Of a DNA stretch of 64,000 nucleotides, positions 63,176 to 64,000 are shown one piece after another. A model generated the notes under the pieces. It worked only from the letters and a program-made list of their open reading frames with translations, ran no database searches and was not told the origin of the DNA. Source of the DNA: Prinia subflava (taxonomy: Eukaryota > Chordata > Aves > Passeriformes > Cisticolidae). Position numbers and translations under genes: made by a program. The stretch spans positions 12,218,032 through 12,282,031 of the forward strand of contig NC_086256.1 of the NCBI RefSeq assembly GCF_021018805.1, in the 5' to 3' direction. How positions within the stretch are numbered: the first letter of the stretch is position 1; each line of letters begins with the position of its first letter.

Positions 63176-64000
63176 TCCTAACTCCAGCAGCTCTTTTTTA
63201 CTCACCCTTTTGATTGAATACAACTGAAGATGCAGTGTTCATCTTTGAAAACTGGGTTTGCAAACTGTTTATACTTCTTAGAATTTATTTTTGTATCAAG
63301 TAAAATAAGTTTTGCTATATCCCTTTTATAGCACACAAGTTGTGCTTACTTACAAAACACCCATGCATAAGTAGATTTTTCCACAGTACATTGCAGTTAT
63401 TATCCTTTTTTTTAGAGAATTAGCATCAACACGCTTGCAATATGTTTCATACTGTAGCCAAAATATGTTGTGTATTTATCTTTTATGACTACAGATGATG
63501 GCAAATCTGTTCTGGTTCAGAAGTATTGCAAAGATTTTTAACACAGAGTCAAGGACTTTTAAAAATATAAATATACATATATGTATATATAAAATACTGT
63601 TCTTGGATTACCAATTTCTGTGTTATTATATATGCAAAATATTAAAAAGCCTCTGCTGATATAAAACAGTGACAAAGGGTACAAGGTGTCAGTGCCTAGA
63701 AAAATGTGTTCACAGAAAATGTATCCAATAGCAGCGCTAAAAAAAATCCCTAGAGGCCAAGTTAGTTTTTAAATCCCCATGTGAGCCCTGGCATTGCAAA
63801 CAAGGTACTATGAAAATTTCTACAGATGGCTGCTTAATGTGTAAATTAATCTGACTCAGTAAGGATCATGCTAGTCAGTGGCAGTTATAATTATACATCA
63901 GTATAAGATCTTGCTCTACAAATTTGTACAACCACAAAACTACCATACAAACACACGTTTATTTAAATACTTTAATTATTTACTGTCAGGATTTGTGACA
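63176..64000. other. AT-rich DNA after CR1, no gene recognised
   Basis: No gene recognised. An 18-bp perfect palindrome, ATATACATATATGTATAT, lies at 63571-63588 within TA-rich sequence and is probably simple-sequence DNA. Confidence 0.55.

Noticed and set aside
1..64000. Bacterial-type systems (operons, CRISPR, defence islands, phage)
   Set aside because: No regularly spaced repeats with unique spacers, no dense coding and no ribosome-binding-site pattern; the repeats present are those of a bird genome.

Overview
This 64 kb window looks like gene-poor nuclear DNA from a bird. The base composition is AT-rich and CpG-poor, with no operon-like packing. The recognisable interspersed repeats are typical avian ones: CR1 LINE copies, two of them ending in or near the CR1 3' signature (ATTCTATGATTCTATGATT and a close variant), and one solo long terminal repeat of the ERVL-type family common in birds. 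I see no exon set of a known gene, no tRNA, rRNA or known microRNA, no CRISPR array and no bacterial-style gene. Almost all open reading frames are short and are expected by chance or come from repeats; at least one apparent start (44,505, minus strand) is TTG rather than ATG.

Layout. Positions 1-26 kb hold mostly single-copy AT-rich DNA, with an old CR1 3' fragment near 2.74-2.91 kb, several mononucleotide tracts, a GC-richer stretch at 10.8-11.7 kb, and a 30-base segment at 25.75 kb framed by strong splice-like signals. Positions 26-36 kb hold a weak old CR1 fragment followed by a perfect 15-bp hairpin, a T/G tract at 29.4 kb, a small ORF with a signal-peptide-like start at 34.13 kb, and a clear 5'-truncated CR1 at 35.0-35.5 kb. 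Positions 36-47 kb hold a TA/CA microsatellite, a CpG-enriched block at 37.4-37.9 kb that may be an old retroviral LTR, the solo LTR at 44.9-45.5 kb, and a very pure TTTTC array at 46.2 kb. Positions 49.6-50.5 kb form a GC-rich island with five tandem copies of a 58-bp minisatellite. Positions 54-57 kb hold two hairpins and another GC-rich island. Positions 60.2-63.2 kb hold two CR1 copies of different age: a very degraded one whose relatives are the CR1s of turtles and other reptiles, and a younger one with a deletion inside the reverse-transcriptase domain.

Nothing here supports a multi-gene system. The best leads are the 34.13 kb ORF, the possible microexon at 25.75 kb, the minisatellite that leaves all six frames open, and the CpG-enriched block at 37.4 kb. 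Family assignments come from memory of family sequences, not from a database search.
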